Notes under the pieces: generated by a model
Seen by the model: the letters and a program-made list of their open reading frames with translations, nothing else
Told to the model about the DNA's origin: nothing
The model's database searches: none
Shown here: piece by piece, positions 44,378-55,660 of the stretch
How positions within the stretch are numbered: the first letter of the stretch is position 1
Layout of the letters: each line of letters begins with the position of its first letter
Source of the DNA: Pleurodeles waltl
Taxonomy: Eukaryota; Chordata; Amphibia; Caudata; Salamandridae
Reading direction: 5' to 3'
Length of the DNA: 64,000 bases
Assembly (NCBI RefSeq): GCF_031143425.1
Contig: NC_090445.1
Span: 1,192,106,691 to 1,192,170,690 of the forward strand
Position numbers and translations under genes: made by a program

Positions 44378-45855
44378 TAAGTAGATATAGATTTTCTATA
44401 TCTATGAATTGGTTTAGTTATTTTCATTAACAAGTGATACCTTGAAGTATATTGTTGTGATTATTTGATGGTTTTAGGAAGGCAGTGATCAAAGTGGGCA
44501 GGGATGCCACGTTGCTGCCCCCCACTAAATTGGATTCCACAGCAGATTCAGAAGTTGCACCAAATTGACTTTTCCTTCAGTGCCAGATTGTCAGAGGCTG
44601 TTGTGGAAGCAAACAAAGTGAAGATCAGGAAAAAGAGATGTAGTGTCCATCAACAGCAGACCTCAAAAGACTGTAATTGATGCCTTTAGCGAGGTAGTAC
44701 AGGAGAGTGAATACTGTATTTGGAAAATAAAATATGAAGGTTTGCAAATGAATTTCAACATTTCCATGTTAAGGTAGAGGATGCCTATTAATCTGAAGCT
44801 GGAAAGGCTTATATACTCCAATACTCCTACATGAAAAAGCAAGATGACTTCCCTTTAATTAGAAGCCTTCAGTGAGCCAACAGGAAGTGGGGTTGGCCCA
44901 CCACAAGCAAGCCAGAATCCTTCCTGAATCTAGTAAGCCTATTTAAATCCAGGACAATCTCATGGGAACAGAGCTCATTGAATCAAAAGAAATGGATGAA
45001 AGGAGAATAAATTATATTGAACTTAATTCATTCCTACAGTGTTTTAATGTTTTTATATTAGGGAAACAGTCTCCAACTTAGATTAATTGCAGCTTCATTG
45101 AAAAGTTTTAGGCCTCTGAACTCACTGGAAGGGCACCATTCTGAAAGTTCAGTTTCACAAGGAAAGTGGGAGAACAGTTGAGAGAGGACGCATTAATCTC
45201 CATTCTCTTTTGATTAGGTAATATCAATGTTACTGACAATATCCTGAATCAGAAGATAAGAGGATGCAGGCTGGAATCTATTTTGACTTTACACATAAGA
45301 GCAAAAGAAGGAGCAGCTTCAAATGTGAATATGCGAATGATGGAATTTAACCTCAGAACCCTCAAACTACTTAGCAACAAACAGACAACCTGCACCAAAC
45401 TTCCAGATCCTCTCAGTTTTTGGGGAGTAGTCTTTCAAATGTGCAAGACATTAGGCATGGTCATTCTGGAAGTGCTAATAAAGAAATCAAACATAAAGAC
45501 CTTAACTTATTTTTTAGAAATGCTAAGTTAGAGCAATGGCTCTCTGATATGGATGATTATCAGGCAATATTCCAAAATCAGTCAGTAGATACGTCGTAAT
45601 AAGTGAAAGTAGTAAGATAAAAGAATGAGTATTTGGGGGACTGATGTCATCAGTCTAAGCCATGTTTTGATAAGTATTTCACATAATATTTGAAAACAGA
45701 AACATGATCTTTTAAATAATATGAAAAAAGAATAGTTTAACTACCTTCACAGGTGATATCTATCCACTGGGTATATTGTCACCCATTTAAATCTTTTAAA
45801 CTGGGACACCACCTTCACATTATCCTAGAATGTCTTAATATTTTCTACTAAAGAG
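44378..45855. other. Unclassified DNA, no gene seen
   Basis: No recognisable domain. An 82-codon plus-strand frame at 45283-45531 has no family resemblance. Confidence 0.35.
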
Positions 45856-45858
45856 TAG

Positions 45859-46038
45859 GGGGGTTATTACAACTTTGGAGGAGGTGTTAATCCGTCCCAA
45901 AAGTGACGGTAAAGTGACGGATATACCACCAGCCGTATTACGAGTCCATTATATCCTATGGAACTCGTAATACGGCTGGTGGTATATCCGTCACATTTGG
46001 GACGGATTAACACCTCCTCCAAAGTTGTAATAACCCCC
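45859..46038. mobile_element. Palindromic 180-bp MITE, TSD TAG
   Basis: Nearly the whole element is one inverted repeat: GGGGGTTATTACAACTTTGG at the left end is mirrored at the right end, and the arms stay complementary almost to the centre (ACGAGTCCATTATATCCTATGGAACTCGT region near 45938-45968). TAG flanks both sides (45856-45858 and 46039-46041). The ends resemble those of newt Harbinger elements, whose transposase probably moved it (inference). Confidence 0.9.
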
Positions 46039-46041
46039 TAG

Positions 46042-47735
46042 GTGTTTACAAAAACACATAAGAAGAGAAGTATGATACCAAGTAATACATTTTCTCCGGA
46101 GGTACATCTGGTAACGTGTTTTGATTTTTTTACGCATTACTTGATGGCAATTTTTAAAACAACCAGTGCCTAGGCCTTTATACATCCCCAGCCACTCGGA
46201 GATAGCTGATTCCATTGTTGGCAATTGTAACCATCGGTAAGACTGCTTCTCCTCCACTACTAGCCAGAATACTATCTCCTTTTCATTTTCTCACTGATTC
46301 TGATCTCTGATCAGCAGGCAGAATGTGGTGTGGTACTGTGTAAATGCACCCAGCAAGAGTTGAGTTGCACCTGTTGGGAGTTGGTGTTTGACAGATCTGG
46401 GCAGGAAGGGAAATTCACCAGGATGTGGGGGCACAGGAGCAACGCAGAAAAAGAGGATGAAATAAGGATCATTACCAAGAAATAGTTTGTGTCATACAGG
46501 GAATAACTCATGTTTCAGTTTGATCTTGGTAGAAAGGACAGTCACTTGAAAATGACAGGCTTTTTGAAGGTGGCTACGCTGAATATAAACAGCACTATTA
46601 ATCCTAGGAAACATAATTCTGTTATGGTTAAAAGATCTGAAAAAAGTCCAATAGGAACACATTTATAAAATGTACAAGTGAGCCCTTAATTATAACTGGT
46701 TTCAAACAACCTATTATTCATCCTCAACCACTCATAATTGAATTGTGATAGAAGATCTCAGGTAATTCTTCAATTTTCAAGGGTGTAAATGATGCTCTCA
46801 TTATTGCACAAAGCTGTTTAGGAGCTCTTCCATCAGGAATCCTCTATAAAGGGCAAATTAGTTATTCAAGGAAATATCAATTATGGACAATCTTCAATCT
46901 GTCAATTGATACAACTAAGACTAGTGGCCTCATTATAAGTGCCCCACTAATACTCTTAGTGAATATACCCCCAAGTGTGACTGATGCAAGTGGTAATAGT
47001 ACTTATAAGGGATAGTTATGGGGGATTATACATTGGACCCAGAGGATCCCCTTAGAAATGTGAAATTCCTGGCAGAATCAGTAATTCAGGGACTGCTTCC
47101 ACTGGTAATTTCTCAGTTTCCTTCAAAACCTCCAAGTGAAACAAAACAGAGCCATGGTCTTAGTAGACTGCATATGTCGGATGGAGGTGGTAACTGATGT
47201 TATAGCCTCCCATGGAATACAAAATGACATTGTAATGAGGCCTTATCTACCTGCAAAATAAACTGCACATATAAATAACCATCAAGCGTCGAAAAAATCA
47301 AATATTGGTTCATGTATGATGTAACTGTAATCTACTTTTCCAATAAATTATGTAGTTCTACAGTGCATACATTAGAATTATTTATAGAATATTTATAGAT
47401 ATCAAGAGGTATCTTATGGTAGTGCTGTAATTGAGCATATACCTTTCTCAAACTATTGGGTAGTGACTGACGTTCCACCAAGATGCAAAGGTAGAGACCT
47501 GCAGCAATTTCATCCTTTCATTCTTCTTTTAAGGGAGTAACGTGTAAATAAGACTGGGTGGTTTATTTAAAAATGTAAGGATAATGCAGATACTACATAA
47601 GTAAGTGATGTTCAGGGTGCTTTTAGGGTCATTCTCATATAGAGAAAATATAGCTCTCTTAATCAGTGAATTAAAAAATAACAGACTGAGCCACAGTCAC
47701 CAACATTAGTGTTTAAAGAAGCAGGAATTGTAGAA
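46042..47735. other. Unclassified DNA, no gene seen
   Basis: AT-rich, with no recognised domain, RNA or repeat boundary. Confidence 0.35.
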
Positions 47736-47883
47736 AAAATATTGTATGACATAAATGTGTGTCCTAAATATTATTTACAAAAATATTCCCCTATTGAGTG
47801 CAGATTTTTTATTATTAATTTCAAAGGACCAATATTTCTTTAAACAATGTTTAGGAGACAATATTAAATAAAACAATATTTTG
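47736..47883. mobile_element. Small AT-rich foldback MITE (copy 1)
   Basis: The left arm AAAATATTGTATGACATAAA, then TGTCCTAAATATT, is matched in inverted form by the right arm (AACAATGTTTAGGAGACAAT...AAAACAATATTTTGG). A related foldback lies at 59581-59740. Confidence 0.5.
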
Positions 47884-47989
47884 GCTATGATAATCTGGTA
47901 CCATACCTTCAGAAAACAGGAAGCTGCACAGAAAGCCCAAAAATATGAATATTTACATTGTGAATATGATGAACTGTAGCACATTGATC

Positions 47990-48976
47990 AGGAGGTGAAT
48001 TAATAAGGAGAGAAAACAGAACTACACCTCGCGTGGACGCAAAGAAAAGGCTGATCCAAAAAGATGGTATATACTACTAAAACGTACTCAAAGGATCCTC
48101 AGAGATCAGAATAAACAGGGAAGGTATTTTTATACCATTATCAAAATCTTTCAAGGAGGATGTAAAAGTATTGTTGGATACAGAGAAGCTAAATGTGGAC
48201 AAAATGAATACTGCTTTTGAATGATATAGTGCATGGGTAATATGTATATTTTAGATGAGGAAAGTATGGTAGCAACTATTGTGAATGGATTTCCTCCCTA
48301 AATGTATAAAACTTTCATTGATGGATAGCGTTCCATTTCACAATGTTATTTATCTGCATTTAGAAGGCAGTTAGATGCCGCAGTCCCTCCTTATATGTCA
48401 TTATTAATTTCAACACCAGATAACTGTTAGACCCACTGAAACAGTATCTGCCAATAATGTTACTTAGGGCAGATAATCAAATGTTAATCAAAGCACTTCC
48501 CGGAAGGATGCTTTCATAGGTAATTGATTTGAGAAATAATGATAAAAATTCATTTATCTATAGTTAATATTAGGAAGGAGTGAATTTTAGCTGTTATCAA
48601 ACTGTTTGGTACTGAAATGGCCTTGGACCTGGTAGCTGTCATTCCTAATATTAAATAAGAAGACTTTTCACCCCAGTTCATCAGGTTGTTACCTGTTTCA
48701 TAAAAGAAGGGATCTGTTTGGAAAGTAAGAGTACATTTTCAGAGAGTTGTCTCTGTAGTAATACTGTGTGGGACCTGATAGAGATGTCTGACATTCCCAA
48801 TGTTTTTGCTTTGTTTAGAATGCCACTTGCCACATACATCTGGATATTAACTAATGCCCCCAATCCCATGCATGCTGAGCATTAACTTCTATGATAAAAC
48901 AGTTGTGTCATTTTAAAGAGCAGAGAAGTAGATCTGTAGAGAGCACTGGGTGTGATTAATCACAATCTTGAAACAG
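47990..48976 (+). pseudogene. Possible L1-like LINE relic, part before the LTR
   Basis: Weak L1-like text appears on the plus strand: a YLPIMLLRADNQMLIKALPG stretch near 48450-48520 can be aligned with the RPISLLN.D.KILAKILANR motif. After the LTR, CDPIKYLGV near 51320 matches the IKYLG motif. The stretch is full of stops and frameshifts, and the alignment is from memory, so confidence is low. Confidence 0.35.
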
Positions 48977-48981
48977 AAGAG

Positions 48982-51226
48982 TTTTAGAACTGACAGCCTT
49001 AGGGTGGTCAACCTCAACTTTTTGCCTGCCTCCCTCCACTTTTTGACACTGTTTTTGCTGGTTTTAGGACTCTTCGCACTTTACCACTGCTAACCAGTGT
49101 TAAAGTGCATATGCTCTCTCCCTTAAAACATGGTGACATTGGCTCATTCCCAAATGGCTTATTTAATTTACTTATAAGTCCCTAGTAAAGTGCACTACAT
49201 GTGCCCGGGGTCTGTATATTAAATGCTACTAGTGGGACTGCAGCACTGATAGTGCCACCCACATAAGTAGCCCTTTAACCATGTCTCAGGCCTGCCATTG
49301 CAAGGGCTGTGTGTGCAGTTTTACTGCCAATTCGACGTGGCATTTAAAAGTACTTGCCAATCCTTAAACTCCCCTTTTTCTACATACCAGTCACCCCTAA
49401 GGCAGGCCGTAGGTAACCCATAGGGCAAGGTGCTATGTAAGTAAAAGGAAGGACATGAACATGTGTGTTCTATATGTCCTGGTAGTGTAAAACTCCTAAA
49501 TTCATTTTACACTGCTGTGAGGCCTGCTCATTTCATAGGCTAGCATTGGGGCAACTCTCACATACTGTTGAGTGGTAGATTCTGATCTGAGAAGAGTAAC
49601 AAGGTCATATTTAGAATGGCCAGGATGGTAATACAAAATCCTGCTGACTGGTGAAGTTAGATTTCATATTACTATTTTAGAAATACCACTTTTAGAAAGT
49701 GAGCATTTCTCTGCACTTAAATCTTTCTGTGCCTTACAATCCACGTCTGGCTGGGTTATTTGACAGCTCCCTTGTGCATTTCACTCAGACAATCCCAAAC
49801 ACAGGATACTCAGTCACACCTGCACATATCGGCATACTGAATGGGTCTTCCTGGGCTGGGAGGGTGGAGGCCCTGACACTTACATGTCAAAGGACAGTGG
49901 CCTGCCCTCACAAAATAGACTGCCAATCCCCCTACTGGGACCATGGCAGACAGGATGGAACTGAAAGGGGACCTTGTGCACTTCTAAGCCAATCTTTGAA
50001 GTCTCCCCCACTTCAAAGGCATATTTGGGTATTTAAACCGGGTCCCTGACCCTACCATCTCAGACACTTCTCGACAAGATACCTACTGGGGAAGAAACTT
50101 TGAACCAGAACCTGCAACCTGCTAAGAGAAAGGTGCCCGGCTACCCAAAGGACTCACCAGACTGCTTTTCTGTAAAGGACTGCTGCCTTGCTGTTGCCCT
50201 GCCGCCTTGCTGTTGCCCTGCTGCCTTGCTGCCCCTGGGCTCTGCTGAGAAGTGCTCTTCAAGGGCTTGGATTGAGCTTGCCTCCTGTTTCCTGAAGTCT
50301 GAGGGTCAAAAAGACTTCATCTCTGCAAATAACTTTTTGTGCTGCGCAAATCAACGCACAGCCTGCCGGAATTGATGCACAGCCTGCCCTGCGATGAGAA
50401 AATCACTGCATCGTCGAACCCGAATGACTCAGCCCAGCTCCCCGAGTGGCGATTGATGCAGTGCCAGCGTTGCGACCGGACCTTTAATGCACCGCCCACC
50501 TAATCGGCGCATCGCCGAGCCAGAACGACACAGCCCGACTTCCTGCGAGAGGAATCGACGCAGCGCCTGCCATGTGACAGAAATTTCCCTGTATCGCCCA
50601 CCATATCGACACAGCTCCTGTGACTTCGTAGTGCACGCCCAGGACTTCTCCACATCGTCCCCGGGGTGTTCAAATACCCCGAAACCTGAAGAGGATCCAA
50701 GCCTGCGTGCTGGAAATCGCTGCAAAGCCCTTGCTGCGTGGAAAAGCATCAACACATCGTCTGTGTGTGCCCAGAGAAACCAACACACACCTCCCTGTTT
50801 TCCACGCATCTCCTCCTCTGCTGTCCTGTGTGGAAAAATTAGACGCAAACCAGGTACTTTGTGCTTGCAAGAGACCATTGTTGCTTTTAAGAGCTTAAAA
50901 CTCATCTTATCATAACAAAAGTGATATTTCAAAATGTACTTATCAAATCTTGATCCTTTTGACCTTAATCTACTCAGATAAATGTTATATATTTTTCTGA
51001 ACCTGTGTGGTGTATTTTTGTGGTATTTGCGCTATGCTATTGCATCATTTATTACACAAATACTTTACACATTGCCTTCTAAGTTAAGCCTGACTGCTCA
51101 ATGCCAAGCTACCAGAGAGTGGGCACAGGATATTTTGGATTGTGTGTGACTTATCCTGACTAGAGTGAGGGTCCTTGCTTAGGCAGAGGGTAACCTGACT
51201 GCCAACCAAAGACCCCATTTCTAACA
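48982..51226 (+). mobile_element. Solo LTR, ~2.2 kb, TGTTAGAA-type ends, TSD AAGAG
   Basis: The left end reads TTTTAGAACTGACAGCC. The right end reads CCCATTTCTAACA, whose reverse complement begins TGTTAGAA, a 7-of-8 terminal inverted match with the first TG decayed to TT. AAGAG flanks both sides (48977-48981 and 51227-51231). The interior includes CTTATAAGTCCCTAGTAAAG, a shared motif of long newt LTRs, and a region of CATCGAC/GCATCG-rich degenerate repeats near 50340-50760. No gag or pol is present. The frames at 50429-50932 arise from those repeats. I recognise this LTR class as common in newts. Confidence 0.75.
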
Positions 51227-51231
51227 AAGAG

Positions 51232-51400
51232 TTTAAGGTGATCGTCATATTATAAATATGCCATAGCTTAATGTCCTAGCCAATTTCCCACTGTCTGTAC
51301 TGGAATTGGTTATCTGTGACCCAATAAAATATTTGGGGGTATAATTTCAGAGGAACCAGCCGAGTTATACAAGTATCCCCCTCATAAACGAGTTACATTT
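51232..51400 (+). pseudogene. Possible L1-like LINE relic, part after the LTR
   Basis: LELVICDPIKYLGV followed by a stop is readable on the plus strand near 51297-51340. This fits the IKYLG motif that lies downstream of the L1 polymerase core. Confidence 0.4.
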
Positions 51401-53129
51401 ATTTGAGAGCCAGCAACATGGACATCATTTAGAAGTCGCCAGGGGTCGCAACTGTGGCCCAGGCTTACCCCTTGCAACTCCTGCCACTGTCTTTGTGACC
51501 CCTGGCTTCGGAGGTTAAAAAATCAATGCCTGGAGCACAAAGGCAGTGCTTCCTGACAGACGTCGGCTGAGACTCCTTTCTCGTTGTTTTCTCTCATTTT
51601 GTATTACACTAATAGTAAATAATGATTAATTACTATCTATTAGTATAATAAAAATGCAATTAGCAGGGCTATGACACTCCGTGGAAGCTGAGGTAAGTAA
51701 AAAATGCTTCAAAATGCATGTTGCGTGTGTGCTTGAGAGTCAGTGTGTATCTGCGTGAGAGTGTGTAAGTGTGAATGTGTGTATGTGTATGAAATTGAAG
51801 GTCAAAGAGCGTGTGATGTAATTTCCGCTACCCCGGGCATTTTGGTGAATTGAAGTACATGGCTGGCAAGTGATGCCTCTGTCTCTGGTGGGCCTTTTGA
51901 CTCGCAACATTAGTTCGTTTTTCATAAAGCTGAGAGACTGATTATTATCTATTTATGGTTGGGTTGAAAAGCCAACATTCTGCTGAACAGATTGTATGTG
52001 CCTGTGGAAAATGGAAAAAGGGGCACTGCTTAATTTGTGATTTAATTATTTGGGTCAATAATAATACATATTCGCTAGTTTTGCTGGTTTACATACCTAT
52101 GTGATTTTATTGGGCTTGACAACTATATCCTCCAACGTATGCACATAATACAAAATGGCACAACTATCGGGCACTGTCTTCAGATTTCGCAAAACCCCGA
52201 AGGAGTGCGCTAAAAGATTCTACATGATTTAGTGAACGGGTACAATGCATTGACCAGTTGTGCCACATTCCAACTTTCCAAGTGGGATGCATATCAACGG
52301 ATTGCTGCCAGCATTACACATTCCTTAATACGAAAGTTATGTTAGAAGGATTTAGATTGGTGATTTCCTGATCAAAGAAGAAATCAAGAGATTTTCAGTG
52401 ATACAAGCTGAGAGCACCAAGCAAACATATTTTTTACTAATCATATGTATGGCTGTTCTACTGACTTGCTGCTATGAGCTCAGACAGCATTCATGCGATT
52501 CACACGATGGTGATTAAAATAATGTATATGTATGCCGCACATGGTAGCCCAAGTATATAATTTGTTAACCTTCATGAAATCGAGCATCCCACAATAGTAC
52601 ATTACAAATGGGTACAAAAGGTAGATGTTGCATACAGTGTGTCCGGTAGTGTGAGATAGCAGAAAAGCTTGATGCAGATCACCATGCAGTGAATTAATCT
52701 GTGGCAGAAACATCGATCCAGCAATCTCAAATAAATGTGCTTATGTATGACTATTCACCAAAAAAATGCAATCATGCGTTCTGGACCGGTCTGCAGTTGG
52801 TAGCACGCTGAAGCCTCATGTTTAATTGTCGATAGCCATTAGAACACCACTGAAGTCGGGAAGTTAATTATAACCCAAAGTTCTCCAGGAATCTTTTTGG
52901 AAATGTCCCGTGTTTTAGGAGAAAACTCTGAGCACATCAGTGGTAGTTACTTGGGTTCTGGAAACAGAGCCCGAGTTTCACAACAGCTCTGCAGAGTCAG
53001 TGCATCATGGTACTCCTACTATAGCAGATGTTTGCATTACCACAAAGCATCTCCAATCATTGAGCTGTAAATGGTACCGTGAGCTGGCTGCCACATATAA
53101 ATATTGAAGGCTGTCCTTTTGACGCAAAG
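51401..53129. other. Unclassified DNA, no gene seen
   Basis: A GT-rich stretch occurs near 51720-51790. No protein, RNA or repeat boundary recognised in the rest. Confidence 0.35.
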
Positions 53130-53490
53130 CAAACACAAACGATGGACGGAATACAGAACCAATCAAACATTCACCCCCAGTCACAGATCTGGGTTTAATG
53201 AATCAATTCTTTTGCTCACCATGCCACCCCAGTTTGGACCCAGCTATATGCAAATCAGTCTTGACCCTGTTCCCCATGGGAACAGTCTAGCCAGGACTGC
53301 CTGGCCAGGTCCTCCCTGGACACCAGAAAAAAAAGCATCCTGGGACCGGTTTCAGAGTATCACTCTTCATCAGCCAGGCTAGCTTTAATCTGGTGGCATA
53401 GCAAGCACAGGACCCACGTCTGGGCATACCCTTCCCACATGGGGCAACAAAAGCAAAAACAACAGATGATGGACGGAATGCAGAGCCAAA
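53130..53490 (-). repeat. Hammerhead-ribozyme repeat, ~329-bp unit (copy 2)
   Basis: ACGATGGACGGAATACAGAGCC-like sequence at about 53138 is repeated as GATGGACGGAATGCAGAGCC near 53467, so one full unit plus a partial one are present. The interior matches copy 1: CAGTCACAGATCTGGGTTTA, CTTTTGCTCACCATGCCACC, octamer ATGCAAAT (53248-53255), the ribozyme, and GTCTGGGCATACCCTTCCCA. It lies directly after the truncated reverse transcriptase of a minus-strand LINE. Confidence 0.75.
53339..53378 (-). ncRNA. Hammerhead ribozyme, copy 2
   Basis: Minus strand: stem I CCTGG (53378-53374), CTGATGA (53373-53367), stem II AGAGT-GAT-ACTCT (53366-53354), GAAA (53353-53350), minimal stem III, C17 at 53344, then stem I partner CCAGG (53343-53339). 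All core bases are canonical. Compared with copy 1 the middle pair of stem II is A-U instead of G-C, a compensatory change. Predicted cleavage is between 53344 and 53343 of the minus-strand RNA. Confidence 0.85.
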
Positions 53491-55660
53491 ATTAATTGTG
53501 TATTATCTGTATAATTCACTATGCGGATGTTATGAGTTTTGATAAGGGTCACCAGAGTTTTCATATAGAGGTTAAACAAGATAGGACTGAGTGGACCCTT
53601 GGGGGACACCCTGCTTCACATCCCCAAAGGCAAACCAAGGAGGAGGGAGAGCAACAGCCTGGCTGTGTTCTGACAGGTAGGAATGCAACTAGCTCACTGC
53701 AACACCATTTATTACTGCTGCAGAAAGTCTTTCTGAGAGACTATAGTGGTCTACCATGTTGAAGGCAGCAGAAAGGTTTAATAAAATCAGAATAGCTGAT
53801 CTGCCACCATTGATTAACATACAAAACTCATCCATAGCTTTGAGGAGAGCTGATTTGGTTCGGTGACCCGGTGCGGAAACCAAATTGATCCTCTTCAAGA
53901 AAGGTATTGTGCTCAAGGTGCTTAGACAGGACTTTGCTGGTGTGCCGTTCCAATATTTTGATCAGAAAAGGCAACAGGGAAATTCGTCTGTTGTTACTAG
54001 GGATGGCTGGATCTAAGGAGAGTTTTTTTTAGAATTGGGAAGACAATAGCTTTTTTGCAGGTTAATGAAACTATAACAGTGTCCAGAGATTAGTTTCAAA
54101 TCATCTGCGACAATGGTAAGGAGTCTTCTGCCAGGTCTTTCCAGACCCTGTTGGGGAGCGGATCAATGGTAGACCCTGAAGAGATAGAGTTTGCCAGGGA
54201 GAAGAAGCCTTCTTCCGAGATGGCCTCAAATTTCTCCACAACACTTCTGGGATTAGCCCACAGAGTGCTGGAGACAATTGCTGGGTATAAGAGAGGCAGG
54301 AGTATTGATCAGATTTATGTTGGAGACCATTCCAAGTACTGACTGGTTTATAGGAGAAGAAGAGGCCTTAATCTCTTCTAAGATTTTGTTTATCTTTTCC
54401 TCAAAGAATATTGCAAGGTTGTTGCATAGTTCCTGAGACGGGGATGAATTATTTTCCACACAAACTGGGTTGGATAATTTCTGCATAATATCAAATACCT
54501 TTTTAGTATTATTGGATGCAGTTAAAATGGCTGAAGCATAGAAATCTGCTTTAGCTACGTTAATCGCTTTCATATATTTCTGTAAGGAATTGTTTAGCAG
54601 GGCTTTATCTTCATCCTTTCAAAGAACTACACCATTTTCTCTCAGCTTGTTTACAGGCTAGCTTTAATTGTTTTAGGGAGGGGTTATACTAATGGGTGGA
54701 GGGGCGATTACTCCTTCTCCTGACTTGCAAAGGGATCTCAGAGTCAAGGAGTTCAGGAATTTTTGCTTCCATCACTGCATAGTGCATATCACTGCATAGT
54801 TTTTGCTTACAAGTTTGTCTTGAGCCAAAAAAAGGTGGCAAGGTTGGATAACGTCTTACGAAAGCAGTTGCCCAGTTTATGCCAAGACGTGTTGATGGTT
54901 TGAGAGGTCTCTGTTTTAGTAACAAAATGTGATGCTCTGACATGGAGGAGAAAAGTTACCAAGGCATGATATGTCCAACAAAGAAGGATAGTATCCAGCA
55001 TGGAGACCAGCCTTTATGAAGTGAAAATAAGGTGGAGTGTATGGCGACCGGTCTGAGTAGGGCCAGAGACCATCTGTTGGAGACCCAGAACATTGCAGGT
55101 GCTACGCAATTCTCTGAATGCAGGGGATGAGGGTAATTCCCCTTCCCACATATTAAAATCTTGTAAGCCAAAGAAATTAAAATGGACCAGTGTTACAGTT
55201 ACAATTATCTCAATTAAAGGTTGTAAGTGGGGAGATACGGGACCAGGAAGGTGATAAGTCAGCATTCCTGAGAACACACAGCTATTCTTGGTCTTCATGG
55301 AGAAACCCAAGAAATCAAGTCCTGGGATTTAATCCAGTGTTAGAGGCACCAGACACCAGCAATTAAAAAAAATAATCCCTACCACCCCTTTTTATTAATA
55401 CGTGGCTTAAGAAGGATGCTATAGCCAGTAGGGCAAGCCAGGCCATGGGCAATAGTGGAATCAGAAGTCCATGTTTCATTGATGAAAAGTATGTTGCGAT
55501 TCTCACTAGATACCAGTAGGTTGAGCTCAGTTGAGTGGTTGATTAGAGATCTAGCATTAAGTGGACCATAGTTTAAGGGAGATGACTCCGCAGACCCAGA
55601 GGGTCGAGTGGCTGCTACAGTCACCTCCCTCTGGCCATACCTATTGTAATCCATCAGCTT
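53491..55660 (-). pseudogene. L2/CR1-like non-LTR retrotransposon (endonuclease and reverse transcriptase)
   Basis: On the minus strand the order of a LINE with an APE-type endonuclease is seen. First come LNARSLINHSTELNLLV and NILFINETW (about 55600-55440), the start of the endonuclease. Then FGLQDFNMW followed by VSGPTQTGRHTLHLIF (about 55170-55020), its GDFN and GHTLDL motifs. A linker follows (54573-54253). Then HRTKSALLKAMDEFC and LLNLSAAFNMVDH (about 53850-53740), then GPLSPILFNLYMKTL and a mutated catalytic box YTDNTQLIL (about 53600-53500). The YADD box reads YTDN, and frameshifts and stops separate the blocks, so it is dead. The rest of the polymerase is missing where the hammerhead repeat starts. 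Confidence 0.75.

Noticed and set aside
50429..50932. 167-codon minus-strand and 142-codon plus-strand frames
   Set aside because: They overlap on opposite strands within the degenerate CATCGA-rich part of a solo LTR, so they reflect composition and are not genes.
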